Shown here: positions 8,554 to 18,049 of the stretch, piece after piece | Position numbering within the stretch: position 1 is the first letter of the stretch | Layout: each line of letters opens with the position of its first letter | NCBI GenBank assembly: GCA_046347155.1 | Contig: JAXMGT010000001.1 | Coordinates: 434,001-498,000, forward strand | DNA length: 64,000 nt | Origin: RPQJ01 sp046347155 | Lineage (GTDB): Bacteria; Pseudomonadota; Gammaproteobacteria; Steroidobacterales; Steroidobacteraceae | Direction: 5' to 3' | Notes under the pieces: generated by a model | Seen by the model: the letters and a program-made list of their open reading frames with translations, nothing else | Told to the model about the DNA's origin: nothing | Database searches by the model: none | Translations under genes and position numbers: made by a program

Positions 8554-9012
8554 TCAGTTCTGCCCGCGCGTACGGGCGGCGAGGTATTCGGACGCCGCGC
8601 GCAGGGCGAGTTCGTAGCCGACCGCACCGAGGCCCGTGATCGTGCCCACGGCGATGTCGGCGAAGTAGGAGTGGTGCCGGAACGACTCTCGGGCGTGCAC
8701 GTTCGACAGGTGCACCTCGATGAACGGGACCTTCACGGCGAGCAGCGCATCGCGGAGCGCCACGCTCGTGTGGGTGAAGCCGGCCGGGTTGAACAGGATG
8801 AAGGCGACGTGGCCCGCCGGGGCCTCGTGGATCCGGGCGATCAGTTCGGCTTCGGAGTTGCTCTGGAACGCCGTCAGGTGGTGGCCCGCCTCGGAGGCGA
8901 GCTGCGCCATGCGCTCGTGCACCTGGTCCAGCGTGACCTTGCCGTAGATGCCCGGTTCGCGGGCGCCCAGCAGGTTCAGGTTCGGGCCATTGAGCAGGAG
9001 TATGTGCGCCAT
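8554..9012 (-). CDS. aroQ: Type II 3-dehydroquinate dehydratase
   Basis: Converts 3-dehydroquinate to 3-dehydroshikimate in the shikimate pathway. The 152-residue length and motifs match the dodecameric type II enzyme: LLLNGPNLNLLGAREPGIYG at the N-terminus (with the catalytic Tyr), FQSNSEAELI, FNPAGFTHTSVALRDAL and EVHLSNVHARESFRHHS. It heads the aroQ-accB-accC transcript. The 92-base gap before it, 9013-9104, includes an AT-richer TTGCGC...TAAACT stretch on the minus strand that may hold the promoter, but spacing is not ideal. Confidence 0.97.
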   Translation of the reverse strand: MAHILLLNGPNLNLLGAREPGIYGKVTLDQVHERMAQLASEAGHHLTAFQSNSEAELIARIHEAPAGHVAFILFNPAGFTHTSVALRDALLAVKVPFIEVHLSNVHARESFRHHSYFADIAVGTITGLGAVGYELALRAASEYLAARTRGQN

Positions 9013-9104
9013 GAATGCCGCATTAAGCCCGGAGAAGGCGGCAAGTTTAGCCCCAATCGGCGCAATATTGGGAATACCCCCTCCGGATCGGGGGGCGGCC
9101 GGCG

Positions 9105-9743
9105 TCAGCCCGTCGCTTCGGGGGACCTGGGCAGCCTGGCGAGGCCGTTCGCGATGTCCTGCCGGGTCTCCTCGAGCGTCCGGCGGCCCGCGTTCACGGC
9201 CTCGATGGCCGCGAGGATGACCTCAGCCTGCGGCCGGGTCAACTCGCCGACGTGCGCCGCGACGACCCGGCCCTGGGCGTCCGAGAAGATCGTGAACGGG
9301 AAGCCGACGACCTCGACCCCGTAGGCCGCCGCGGCATCGAGCGCCTCCTGCTCGCCGATCAGGACCGGGTAGGCGATCTTCGCCTCGTCCGCATAGGCGA
9401 GCACCTTGTCCCGGTAGTCGGCGGCGATCCCGATCACCTGGAAACCGGCCGGGCCATATGCCTGCTGCAGCTCGGCGAGCAACGGAATCTCGCGCCGGCA
9501 GGGTGCGCACCAGGTGGCCCAGAAATTCACGATGAGCGACTTGCCCTTCCAGTCCGCAAGCGTGCGCGGCCGGCCGTCCCGGTCGACGAGCGTGAAATCC
9601 GGGACCTGCGCCGCGAGCTGCAGCGGCGGCGCGGTGTCGGCGGGCGCCGGCGGGGCGGCGCCGTGGCGGTCCCAGGCGAACCAGGCGGCCGCGCCGGCCA
9701 GCGCGGCCGTGACCACGAGCGCGGCGACCGCCGTCGTCTTCAC
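9105..9743 (-). CDS. TlpA/ResA-like thiol-disulfide oxidoreductase, membrane-anchored
   Basis: Periplasmic thioredoxin-fold protein of about 212 residues. It has an N-terminal membrane anchor (ALVVTAALAGAAAWFAW), a short proline-rich spacer and an AhpC/TSA-type fold with the redox motif FWATWCAPCRREIP. A cis-proline region (GVEVVGFPFTIF) follows. I start at the GTG at 9743, whose bases overlap the dsbD stop as GTGA, so translation is coupled to dsbD. DsbD reduces partners of this type, which makes this protein its likely direct client, for example in cytochrome c maturation or periplasmic disulfide reduction. The exact substrate cannot be told from sequence. Confidence 0.88.
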   Translation of the reverse strand: MKTTAVAALVVTAALAGAAAWFAWDRHGAAPPAPADTAPPLQLAAQVPDFTLVDRDGRPRTLADWKGKSLIVNFWATWCAPCRREIPLLAELQQAYGPAGFQVIGIAADYRDKVLAYADEAKIAYPVLIGEQEALDAAAAYGVEVVGFPFTIFSDAQGRVVAAHVGELTRPQAEVILAAIEAVNAGRRTLEETRQDIANGLARLPRSPEATG

Positions 9744-11968
9744 GGGCCGTTGCCCGCGAACGCGGCCCGCACGTGGGCCGAGAACTGGTCGGCCGGCTGG
9801 AACCCGACGACCCGCGCATCGTGACGTTCGACGCCGTCCGCGCCGTAGAAAACGATCGTCGGCGGCCCGAGGATGCCGAACCGCGCGAGCAGCGCCTGGT
9901 CCGCGTCGTCGTTCGCCGTGACGTCGGCCTGCAGCAGCACCGCATCGGCGAGCGCCGCGCGGACCTGCGGGTCCGGGAACGTCCGGTCTTCCATTTCCTT
10001 GCAGGAGACGCACCAGTCCGCATAAAAGTCGAACATCACGGGCCGGCCCGCGGCCCGCGCGGCGGCGAGTTCGCGGTCGAAGTCGTCCACCGTCTTGATG
10101 CGCTTGAACGCGAGGCCTTCCTGGGCCTGCGGGGCGCCGCCGACGAGGCCGGTGAGCGGCCGCAGCGGGTCGCTGTGGCCCGAAAGCGCGCCGACGAGCA
10201 TCGCGACGCCATAGATCAGCGCGAGCACACCGACGCCGCGCCGCACCGCGACCGGACCCCGTCTGGCGTCACGCGAGCCCATCGTGAGCAGGCACCAGCC
10301 GGCGACGAACGAGAGGATCGCCCACAGCGCGAGCGTGAGCGGGCCCGGCAGGATCCGGGAGACCATCCAGATCGCGACGCCCAGCATCATCACGCCGAAG
10401 GCGGCCTTGATCCCGTCCATCCACGGGCCGGCCTTGGGCAGCAGCTGACCGGCCGACGCGCCGACGGCGAGCAGCGGTGCGCCCATGCCCATCGAGAGCG
10501 CGAACAGCGCGAGGCCACCGCGGACGACGTCGCCCGACTGCCCGATCACGACGAGCGCGCCGACGAGCGGCGGTGCGACGCAGGCCGTGACGATCAGCGA
10601 CGACAGCGCCCCCATCACGGCGGTTCCGGCGAGCGTGCCCTGGCGCTGCCGGTTGCTCAGGTCCGCGACCCGCGACTGGAACGCCGCGGGCACCTGGAAA
10701 TTGAAGACGCCGAACATGCCGAGCGCGAGCACGACGAACAGGCCCGCGAACACCGTGATCAGCCAGGGCTGCTGGAAGAACGCCTGCGCCTGGCGACCCA
10801 CCAGCGCGAACGCGGCGCCGGCGACCGCGTAGGTGACCGCCATGCCGAGCACGTAGGCGAGCGAGAGCGCAAAGGCGCGGCCGCGCGACACCGGCCGGTC
10901 GCCGCCGGCGCCGACGATGATGCCGGAGAGGATCGGCACCATCGGCAGCACGCAGGGCGTGAGCGACAGCCCGAGCCCGGCCAGGAAGAACCAGAACACG
11001 ACGGTGGGCAGCCGGCCTTCGCGGATCAGGTCTGCGAAGCGGTCCTGCTCGGAGCGGGGCAGCGGCCTGGCCGACGCGGCCGGCGCGCCCGACCCCGCGG
11101 GCGCCGCGGCGGCGGTACCGAATTCGACGTTCACCGTTTTGCGGATCGGCGGGTAGCAGAGGCCCGCTTCCGCGCAGCCCTGGTACACGACCTGCAGCGA
11201 CACGCTGCGCGTGCCGGCGGCCACGGCGACCGGGACCTCGGCGACCATCTCGTCGAAGAACACCACCTGGTCGCCGAAGTAGTCGTCGTGCTTGGTCTCG
11301 CCGCCCGGGATCGCCGGCGTTCCGGGCTGGGCGCCGCCGTCCGGCGCGGTGACCTTGACCTTGTCGCGATAGAGGTAGTAGCCGTCCGCGATCTGCCAGC
11401 GCAGCGTCACCTGGTCGGCGCGCTCGCTCGACGCGCTGAGCCGGAACGCCTCGTCGGCGGGCAGCAGGTCGCCTTCCTGCAGCGACTCGCGACCGAGCAG
11501 CCGGCGCAGGTCGAAGCCCTTCTTCGGGGCGTCGGCCTGCACCGGGGCCTGCACGTGCACCTTCCACTTCTGCGGCGGATAGCACAGCCCGGCGTCCGCA
11601 CAGCCCTGCAGGCGCAACTCGACGTCGAACTCGCGCGGGGCGCCTTCGAAGTCCAGCTTCGCCGGGATCGTGACCGGGCCGCGGTAGATGACCTGGTGGC
11701 CGAAGTAGTCGTCCTCGTGGTCCTCGCCGGCCGGGAACGCCGGCGCCCCGACCGTGACGCCTTGCGTCAGCGACGCGAACCCGAGGCGGTCCCGGTACAG
11801 GTAGTAGCCCGGCGCGATGTCGTAGCGGACGGCGAGGTGTCCTTCCGCGACCGTGATCGTGTAGCGATAGGCCTCGCGGGCCGGAAGGATCTCGTCGTCC
11901 GCGCCCGCGAGGGGCGGCGCGAGGAGTGCGAGCAGCAGGCAGGACAGCGTTGCGAGGTGCTTGTTCAT
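9740..11968 (-). CDS. dsbD: Thiol:disulfide interchange protein DsbD with duplicated N-terminal domain
   Basis: Moves electrons from cytoplasmic thioredoxin through the membrane to periplasmic thiol partners. The 742-residue protein has a signal peptide (MNKHLATLSCLLLALLAPPLAGA). Two tandem DsbD-alpha immunoglobulin-like domains follow, at about 25-140 and 168-285, each with the paired motif QGCA-AGLCYPP. Eight or so membrane helices carry the redox cysteines TPCVLPMVPI and VTACVAPPL. A C-terminal thioredoxin-like domain has WCVSC. E. coli DsbD (about 565 aa) has one alpha domain, so the second accounts for most of the extra length. The ATG at 11968 is supported by the signal peptide; in-frame upstream sequence is not protein-like. 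It is followed by an overlapping TlpA-like gene. Confidence 0.95.
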   Translation of the reverse strand: MNKHLATLSCLLLALLAPPLAGADDEILPAREAYRYTITVAEGHLAVRYDIAPGYYLYRDRLGFASLTQGVTVGAPAFPAGEDHEDDYFGHQVIYRGPVTIPAKLDFEGAPREFDVELRLQGCADAGLCYPPQKWKVHVQAPVQADAPKKGFDLRRLLGRESLQEGDLLPADEAFRLSASSERADQVTLRWQIADGYYLYRDKVKVTAPDGGAQPGTPAIPGGETKHDDYFGDQVVFFDEMVAEVPVAVAAGTRSVSLQVVYQGCAEAGLCYPPIRKTVNVEFGTAAAAPAGSGAPAASARPLPRSEQDRFADLIREGRLPTVVFWFFLAGLGLSLTPCVLPMVPILSGIIVGAGGDRPVSRGRAFALSLAYVLGMAVTYAVAGAAFALVGRQAQAFFQQPWLITVFAGLFVVLALGMFGVFNFQVPAAFQSRVADLSNRQRQGTLAGTAVMGALSSLIVTACVAPPLVGALVVIGQSGDVVRGGLALFALSMGMGAPLLAVGASAGQLLPKAGPWMDGIKAAFGVMMLGVAIWMVSRILPGPLTLALWAILSFVAGWCLLTMGSRDARRGPVAVRRGVGVLALIYGVAMLVGALSGHSDPLRPLTGLVGGAPQAQEGLAFKRIKTVDDFDRELAAARAAGRPVMFDFYADWCVSCKEMEDRTFPDPQVRAALADAVLLQADVTANDDADQALLARFGILGPPTIVFYGADGVERHDARVVGFQPADQFSAHVRAAFAGNGP

Positions 11969-12258
11969 GCGACGTATGGCCGAGCGGGTGGCGCGCATCA
12001 TGCCCGCCCTGCGCGCGGGCCGCGACCGGTACCGGACGAAGGACCGCCGGGCGGGCGACAGGTTCCGCGGCCCGGGCCCGCCGCCCGCAGCGGCAGCCAG
12101 GGCGGGGTTGCAGATGCCCCGGAGGCCGCGCTCGGGCCGCCATGGACCTGAAATTCTATTGAAAACAGCATGTTGTGCACTACCTGGCCCGGGACCGGCC
12201 GTCGCCGTGTGTCGACCGGCACAGTGCCCTGAATTGTCGCGCCGTGCCGGGCTGGGCC
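11969..12258. other. Divergent dsbD-groES intergenic region, upstream part
   Basis: Non-coding gap of about 290 bases ahead of the groES promoter. It is mostly GC-rich, with one AT-rich patch near 12147-12165 (minus strand GTTTTCAATAGAATTTC) that resembles a -10 region for dsbD. I cannot pair it with a good -35. I see no gene here. Confidence 0.4.
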
Positions 12259-12286
12259 TTGAATTTGGGAAGCCGCCGCCTATTAT
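12259..12286 (+). promoter_or_regulatory. Sigma70-type promoter of groESL
   Basis: TTGAAT at 12259-12264 and TATTAT at 12281-12286 are separated by 16 bases, a good housekeeping promoter in otherwise GC-rich DNA. It lies about 80 bases upstream of groES and abuts the CIRCE operator, so repressor binding would block polymerase. No sigma32-type (CTTGAA...CCCCAT) pattern is evident. Confidence 0.75.
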
Positions 12287-12312
12287 TAGCAGCCGCCGAG
12301 GGTGAGTGCTAA
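12286..12312 (+). promoter_or_regulatory. CIRCE operator (HrcA binding site)
   Basis: Reads TTAGCAGCC, nine spacer bases, then GAGTGCTAA. The right arm matches the CIRCE consensus perfectly and the left arm differs at two positions from TTAGCACTC. CIRCE is the operator of the heat-shock repressor HrcA, so groESL here is probably HrcA-controlled. The element starts at the last base of the -10 box, the usual place for this operator. Confidence 0.9.
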
Positions 12313-12365
12313 CACCCGCCCCGCGAATTCCCACTGGCTGAACGATCTACACGGAGTTTTCAGCA

Positions 12366-12668
12366 ATGGCTGACAAGTTGAAGATTCGCCCGCTGCACGA
12401 CCGCGTCATCCTCCAGCGGCTCGACGCCGAAACGAAGTCGCCCGGCGGCATCGTGATCCCCGACAGCGCGGCCGAGAAGCCGATCCGCGGCAAGATCGTC
12501 GCGGTGGGCAAGGGCAAGATCCTCGAGAACGGCAGCGTCCGCCCGCTCGACGTCAAGGTCGGCGACCACGTGCTGTTCGGCAAGTACAGCGGCACCGAGG
12601 TCAAGGTCGACGGCGAGGACTACCTCGTGATGCGCGAGGAAGACGTGATGGCGGTGCTCGAGAAGTAA
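12366..12668 (+). CDS. groES: Co-chaperonin GroES (Hsp10)
   Basis: Forms the heptameric lid of the GroEL folding chamber. The 100-residue product has the family start KIRPLHDRVILQRLDAETKS, the mobile loop with SPGGIVIPDSAAEKP and the C-terminal YLVMREEDVMAVLEK. CGGAG lies about 10 bases upstream of the ATG at 12366. It is the first gene of the groESL operon behind the promoter and CIRCE element, with groEL 48 bases downstream. Confidence 0.99.
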   Translation: MADKLKIRPLHDRVILQRLDAETKSPGGIVIPDSAAEKPIRGKIVAVGKGKILENGSVRPLDVKVGDHVLFGKYSGTEVKVDGEDYLVMREEDVMAVLEK

Positions 12669-12716
12669 TCGCCCGCCCCACCACACCGAACACAGAGATT
12701 TCCGGAGAACACTGCA

Positions 12717-14360
<1,644 letters not shown>

Positions 14361-14387
14361 GGTTTCGCGACCTTACCGTCCGAACCG

Positions 14388-14423
14388 AAGGGCCCGGGAG
14401 GCGACTCCCGGGCCTTTCTCTTT
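14388..14423 (+). terminator. Intrinsic terminator of groESL
   Basis: Perfect 10-bp stem GGCCCGGGAG / CTCCCGGGCC closed by a GCGA tetraloop, preceded by AAG and followed by TTTCTCTTT. A smaller hairpin (TAAGGT...ACCTTA) lies between the groEL stop and this stem. Confidence 0.93.
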
Positions 14424-14521
14424 AGCAGAGGAACCGCCCGCAATTGCGGCCGGCAGGCGCGACTGCGATGCAGGAGCGGTCGCGCGGTACACTGCCCCAT
14501 CCCCACCCGTCGCGTGGACAC

Positions 14522-14989
14522 ATGAAGAGACTGCGCCTGCTCGCCCTGGTGACCTGCCTGGCCGCGACGGCGGCCCCAGGCGACCCTGCACCGTCGTCGT
14601 CGTACGTGGCATCGGTGGTCGTCGATCTCGATCGGCAGCTCAACCGGGCCATCGTTGCCCACGACGTCGCGCTGGCGGGTTCGCTGTACGACGACGACTT
14701 CCTGCTGACCGTCTCGGGCGGAGGGTACAAGCGCAAGGCCGACATGCTGGCCGACATCCGCAACGTGGGCGTCGTCCTGACCGCGTGCGAGACCACGGAC
14801 GTGGTCGTCCGCGTGCGTGGCGAGACGGCCGTCCTGACCGGTCTGCTGCACCAGGCCGGAACGGTGAACGGGCGCGAAATCGACGCCTGGCTCCGCGTCA
14901 CCGACACCTGGGTGGCCGTGGACGGCCGGTGGCGGCTGCTGGCGGGCCACGCGAGCCCTGCGAAGCCGCCGACGCCCGCCGGCGCGTAG
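14522..14989 (+). CDS. Exported NTF2-like / DUF4440 family protein
   Basis: Product of 155 residues with a signal peptide (MKRLRLLALVTCLAATAAPG) and a SnoaL/NTF2-type fold. The alpha-helical start (LDRQLNRAIVAHDVALAGSLYDDDF) and the closing strands (WLRVTDTWVAVDGRWRLLAGHAS) are typical of DUF4440 proteins, which bind small molecules or act as ketosteroid-isomerase-like enzymes. The ATG at 14522 is chosen for the signal peptide. It stands alone between the groESL terminator and the P4H gene; substrate unknown. Confidence 0.78.
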   Translation: MKRLRLLALVTCLAATAAPGDPAPSSSYVASVVVDLDRQLNRAIVAHDVALAGSLYDDDFLLTVSGGGYKRKADMLADIRNVGVVLTACETTDVVVRVRGETAVLTGLLHQAGTVNGREIDAWLRVTDTWVAVDGRWRLLAGHASPAKPPTPAGA

Positions 14990-15058
14990 GCCGATCGCCC
15001 GCCCGGCGCGGTTCGGGACCGAATCCGGGCGCACCCTCACCGTCACGGAAAACCCCGC

Positions 15059-16072
15059 ATGAATCATGCTCTCGATGCACAGGTGGAGTCCGCAACCCGG
15101 TCCGGCGACGTGCCGGCCCTGACCCGACTCGGCCTGCAGCTGCTCGGCGGAGAGGACGAGCGATTCGATCCGCTGCGTGGAGCACAGCTGCTCGAGACCG
15201 CGGCACGGCTGGGCGGGGCCGATGCGGCGACCCGGATGGCCGTCCTGTGCGGTGCGGGTGTCTGCCGGGCGCAGGACTGGGCTGAGGCGCTCGACTACCT
15301 GCAGCTCGCGGCGGAGCGGGGTGCCCCGGGCGCACAGGCGCAACTCGAGCTGCTGTGCGCCGGCCCGGACCGGGAGGCGCCTCCGCACGACGCCGGGGAT
15401 CGCGGCCCGGATGCCTGGCGCCGGCTCCGCGAGGCCGTGAAGGTCGCGGACTGGCTGAGGCCACCCGAGCGGCAGGTGGTCTCCGAGGCGCCGCGCATCC
15501 GGCGCATGGACGGATTCGTTTCCGTCGCCGTCTGTCGCTGGATGATCGAAAAGGCCCGCGGCCAGCTGGCGCGGGCCCGGATCTATTCGACCGACGGCAG
15601 CGGGGCCGCGGTCGCGACCTCGCGCACCAACTCCGAGACCGACTTCAACATCGTCCAGTCGGACCTCGTGCTCGTGCTGATGCGCGCCCGGATCGCGGCG
15701 GCGACCGGCCTGCCGCCGGCCGTGATGGAGCTGACGAAGGTCCTGCACTATTCCGTCGGCCAGCAATTCGACCTGCATTACGACTACATCGATCCAGCGG
15801 TCCCGGGATTCGCCGGCGAGCTTGCGGCCCGGGGGCAGCGCCTCGCGACGTTCCTCGTATACCTGAACGAGGACTACGAGGGCGGGGAGACGCATTTCCC
15901 CCGCGTCGGCCTCAGTCACCGGGGCCGAACGGGCAGCGCGCTCTTCTTCGCCAACGTGGACCCGGGCGGCCGGCCGGATCCCTCGACGCTCCACGCCGGC
16001 CTTGCGCCGACCCGGGGTGAGAAGTGGCTGCTGTCGCAGTGGATCCGGGACCGCACGCCCGCGGGGCGCTGA
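15059..16072 (+). CDS. Sel1-repeat / prolyl 4-hydroxylase-type 2-oxoglutarate-Fe(II) oxygenase
   Basis: Protein of 337 residues. The N-terminal third has Sel1/TPR-like helical repeats (LLETAARLGGADAATRMAVL, LDYLQLAAERGAPGAQAQLEL). The C-terminal part is a prolyl-4-hydroxylase catalytic domain. Fe(II) ligands H240 and D242 (LHYDYID) and H312 (LHAGL) are intact, and K322 (GEKW) binds 2-oxoglutarate, so the enzyme should be active. Bacterial members hydroxylate prolines in proteins such as elongation factor Tu in some species, but no target is evident here. There is no signal peptide, so it acts in the cytoplasm. The Sel1 part probably recruits the substrate protein. Confidence 0.88.
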   Translation: MNHALDAQVESATRSGDVPALTRLGLQLLGGEDERFDPLRGAQLLETAARLGGADAATRMAVLCGAGVCRAQDWAEALDYLQLAAERGAPGAQAQLELLCAGPDREAPPHDAGDRGPDAWRRLREAVKVADWLRPPERQVVSEAPRIRRMDGFVSVAVCRWMIEKARGQLARARIYSTDGSGAAVATSRTNSETDFNIVQSDLVLVLMRARIAAATGLPPAVMELTKVLHYSVGQQFDLHYDYIDPAVPGFAGELAARGQRLATFLVYLNEDYEGGETHFPRVGLSHRGRTGSALFFANVDPGGRPDPSTLHAGLAPTRGEKWLLSQWIRDRTPAGR

Positions 16073-16097
16073 ATCGAGGCGGCGGGCGGGCCCCGTT

Positions 16098-16430
16098 GTG
16101 CGGCCGATCAACAACCACCGTCGCACGGGGCTGCAGACTGACGCGATGGGCGCCGCCCGGCTGATGTCCGACGTCGTGCAGCTCGGTGCTGCGCACGAAC
16201 CCGTCGCGCAGCGTGCTCCTGCGCCTGCTGCAGCAGTCGATGGACAACGCCGAGAGTGCCGAGATCGAGGCCACGTCCAGGCACGCACCCGAACTGAGCT
16301 GCAGCGCTGGCTGCAGGCGCTGCTGTTCGCGCACGACAGCACCGGCGCCTTCCCGAGTCCGCTGCTTCAGATCGCGGCGCTCAGTTGGGCCACGGAGCTC
16401 GGGACGCCGGGACCGCGCACGAGCCCGTGA
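16098..16430 (+). pseudogene. Frame-switched remnant of an unidentified gene
   Basis: Third-position GC shows coding in one frame from about 16098 (VRPINNHRRTGLQTDAMGAA, then RLMSDVVQLG). It shifts to the +1 frame from about 16186 to 16295 (LRTNPSRSVLLRLLQQSMDN, then AESAEIEATSRHAP) and returns to the first frame until the TGA at 16430 (TELQRWLQALLFAHDSTGAF...). Within the middle segment the first frame has third positions full of A and T and the second frame almost none. One base gained and one lost would restore a continuous helical protein of about 110 residues. I do not recognise the family. Alternatives are local sequence errors or a functional protein with an altered middle. The rest of the gap to 16555 holds no other gene. 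Confidence 0.45.
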
Positions 16431-16555
16431 GGCCGCCCGGCCGGCGCCGAGTTCGTGACGGGAGTTGGCGCGCGCAACGGATCGGTGGAAGATGCGACGG
16501 GCGCCGGCCGCAGGGCATGGCGCAACCCGGCCCATTCCCGAGTGGAGGCGACGCG

Positions 16556-17152
16556 ATGATCCACGTGCAGCGCACGCCCGGCAGGATTCACGTTCTGGCC
16601 AGTCTCGCGCTGGCGGCCTCGATGCTGGCCGCCGGCTGCGCGTCCGGTCCCCCGCCCGCGACGTCGACGCGCGACCCGCAGGCGGACATCGGCGCGTTCC
16701 GGACGTTCGGCTGGGATGCCGTCCAGGGCTCCGAGGCCACGGGCCAGCCGACGACGATCGTCGACAGCGAGATTCGCGCGGCGATCGTCGACAACCTGAA
16801 GCACAAGGGCTACGAACTGGCGGCCGCCGGAACGACGCCCGACATGGTGTTGCGCTACCAGACCGGCAAGGCCGAGGTCGCGAAGGGCAGCCCGTTCCGG
16901 ATCGGCATCGGCGTCGGCAGCTACGGCAGCAGCGGCGGCGTCGGCGTCGGCACCAGCACGTCGGGCACCCGGAACGTGACGGAGGCGATGCTGACGCTCA
17001 GCGTCGTCGATCCGGCGCGCAATGCCGAAGTCTGGAACGGCCACGTGTCGCGCGAACTGGGCAGCAACGGCACGCCCAACGCCGCGCTGATCCGCGGGGC
17101 GGTCGACGAACTGCTCGCCAGCTTCCCGGCCCGCGGGAGCCGCCCGCAGTAG
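16556..17152 (+). CDS. DUF4136 lipoprotein
   Basis: Envelope lipoprotein of 198 residues. The lipobox LAAGC puts the modified cysteine at about residue 28, followed by ASGPPPAT. The DUF4136 fold is recognisable from DIGAFRTFGW, the IRAAIVDNLKHKGYELA helix, the glycine-rich VGVGSYGSSGGVGVG loop and VWNGHVSRELG near the end. The ATG at 16556 follows a GTGGAGG ribosome site at a good distance; the long upstream frame is not protein-like. Members are outer-membrane-associated lipoproteins of unknown role. The protein ends with a helix (IRGAVDELLASFP), as usual for the family. Confidence 0.85.
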   Translation: MIHVQRTPGRIHVLASLALAASMLAAGCASGPPPATSTRDPQADIGAFRTFGWDAVQGSEATGQPTTIVDSEIRAAIVDNLKHKGYELAAAGTTPDMVLRYQTGKAEVAKGSPFRIGIGVGSYGSSGGVGVGTSTSGTRNVTEAMLTLSVVDPARNAEVWNGHVSRELGSNGTPNAALIRGAVDELLASFPARGSRPQ

Positions 17153-17182
17153 TGCGCGGGCGCGCACGCGCGCGGAGACCAC

Positions 17183-17605
17183 ATGACGTTCGCCTGGCTC
17201 TCGCTCGCCGTCGCCTGCACGGTCGCCTATCACCTGGTGCTCAAGCTGACGCCCGAGGGCGCGAACCCGCTCGCGTCGCTGCTCGTGACCTACCTGGCCG
17301 TCTCGGCAATCTTCGGCGTGATCCTCGTCGCCTCGCCCGGCGAGTTCGCGTGGCGCAGCGAATTGCGCCAGCTGAACTGGACCGCACCGGCCCTCGCGTT
17401 CGCGATCGTGGGGCTCGACCTCGGCTTCCTGCTGCTCTACCGCAGCGGCTACGCGGTCAGCCTCGGGGCGCTGGTCACGCAGTCCGCCGCGGCGCTGATA
17501 CTGCTTGGCATCGGCGTGGCCGTGTTCAGGGACCGGCTGTCGCCGGCCAACGTGGCCGGTCTCGGCCTCTGCCTGGCCGGCCTCTGGCTCGTCAACCGGC
17601 GCTGA
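17183..17605 (+). CDS. EamA-type half transporter (DMT superfamily)
   Basis: Product of 140 residues with four or five membrane helices, equal to one EamA repeat. The ending NVAGLGLCLAGLWLVNRR is typical of the fifth helix of the repeat. Such single-repeat proteins work as dimers and resemble small multidrug or metabolite exporters. The ATG at 17183 has GGAG upstream. It ends four bases before the stop of the convergent HPF-like gene. Substrate unknown. Confidence 0.82.
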   Translation: MTFAWLSLAVACTVAYHLVLKLTPEGANPLASLLVTYLAVSAIFGVILVASPGEFAWRSELRQLNWTAPALAFAIVGLDLGFLLLYRSGYAVSLGALVTQSAAALILLGIGVAVFRDRLSPANVAGLGLCLAGLWLVNRR

Positions 17606-17608
17606 CCC

Positions 17609-17956
17609 TCAGGCCGGCATCGGCAGCGGGCCGTCGGGCAGCCGGCGGCGGGCCACGCGACGCGAATCGCCGAGGCGGCGACGACGCAACAGCAGCTTGT
17701 CGAACGCAGCCGGGACCGACCGGTACAGGTCCTCGCCCACGTCGCTCGCCACGATCGTGACACCGTCGGCGAAGTGCGCGTGGACCATGCAGCCCTTGTC
17801 CGGGCCGCCGCGCAGCCCGTTGATGTCGAACAGCCGCACCGAGATCCGGGTGATCCGGGCGCCGAGCGCGTCGACGAGACGGTCGATCTCGAGCTGAACC
17901 GCATCGCGCAGCGGTGCGGTGAGGGCGAACTGCCTGGCCTGGACGTCGATCTTCAT
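17609..17956 (-). CDS. HPF/RaiA-family ribosome-associated protein
   Basis: Protein of 115 residues resembling the S30AE/HPF fold: MKIDVQARQFALTAPLRDAVQLEIDRL (strand-helix), then ARITRISVRLFDINGLRGGPDKGCMVHAHF and VTIVASDVGEDLYRSVPAAFDKLLLRRRR. Members bind the small ribosomal subunit near the decoding centre and stall or dimerise ribosomes under stress. The start at 17956 is set by AGGAGGA upstream. The gene diverges from an NhaR-type regulator, sharing a 93-base intergenic region. That layout suggests control by that regulator, as an inference. Confidence 0.8.
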   Translation of the reverse strand: MKIDVQARQFALTAPLRDAVQLEIDRLVDALGARITRISVRLFDINGLRGGPDKGCMVHAHFADGVTIVASDVGEDLYRSVPAAFDKLLLRRRRLGDSRRVARRRLPDGPLPMPA

Positions 17957-18020
17957 CGTGGGTTCCTCCTGTGATGCGGGTCCGATGCTAGGGCGCCCCG
18001 ACATCAACTAAAATCAGAAA

Positions 18021-18046
18021 AATCGTTACGCATCATCAGGACGATT
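18021..18046. promoter_or_regulatory. Possible operator: inverted repeat before the NhaR-type gene
   Basis: AATCGT at 18021-18026 and ACGATT at 18041-18046 are exact inverted arms separated by 14 bases, ending three bases before the regulator ATG. The flanking DNA (ACTAAAATCAGAAAAATCG) is unusually AT-rich. It could be the regulator's own binding site. Confidence 0.35.
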
Positions 18047-18049
18047 CAG

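Noticed and set aside
9077..9095. CCCCC/GGGGG hairpin upstream of aroQ as a terminator for the TlpA-like gene
   Set aside because: Short stem, no clear T-run on the relevant strand; too weak to list as a feature.
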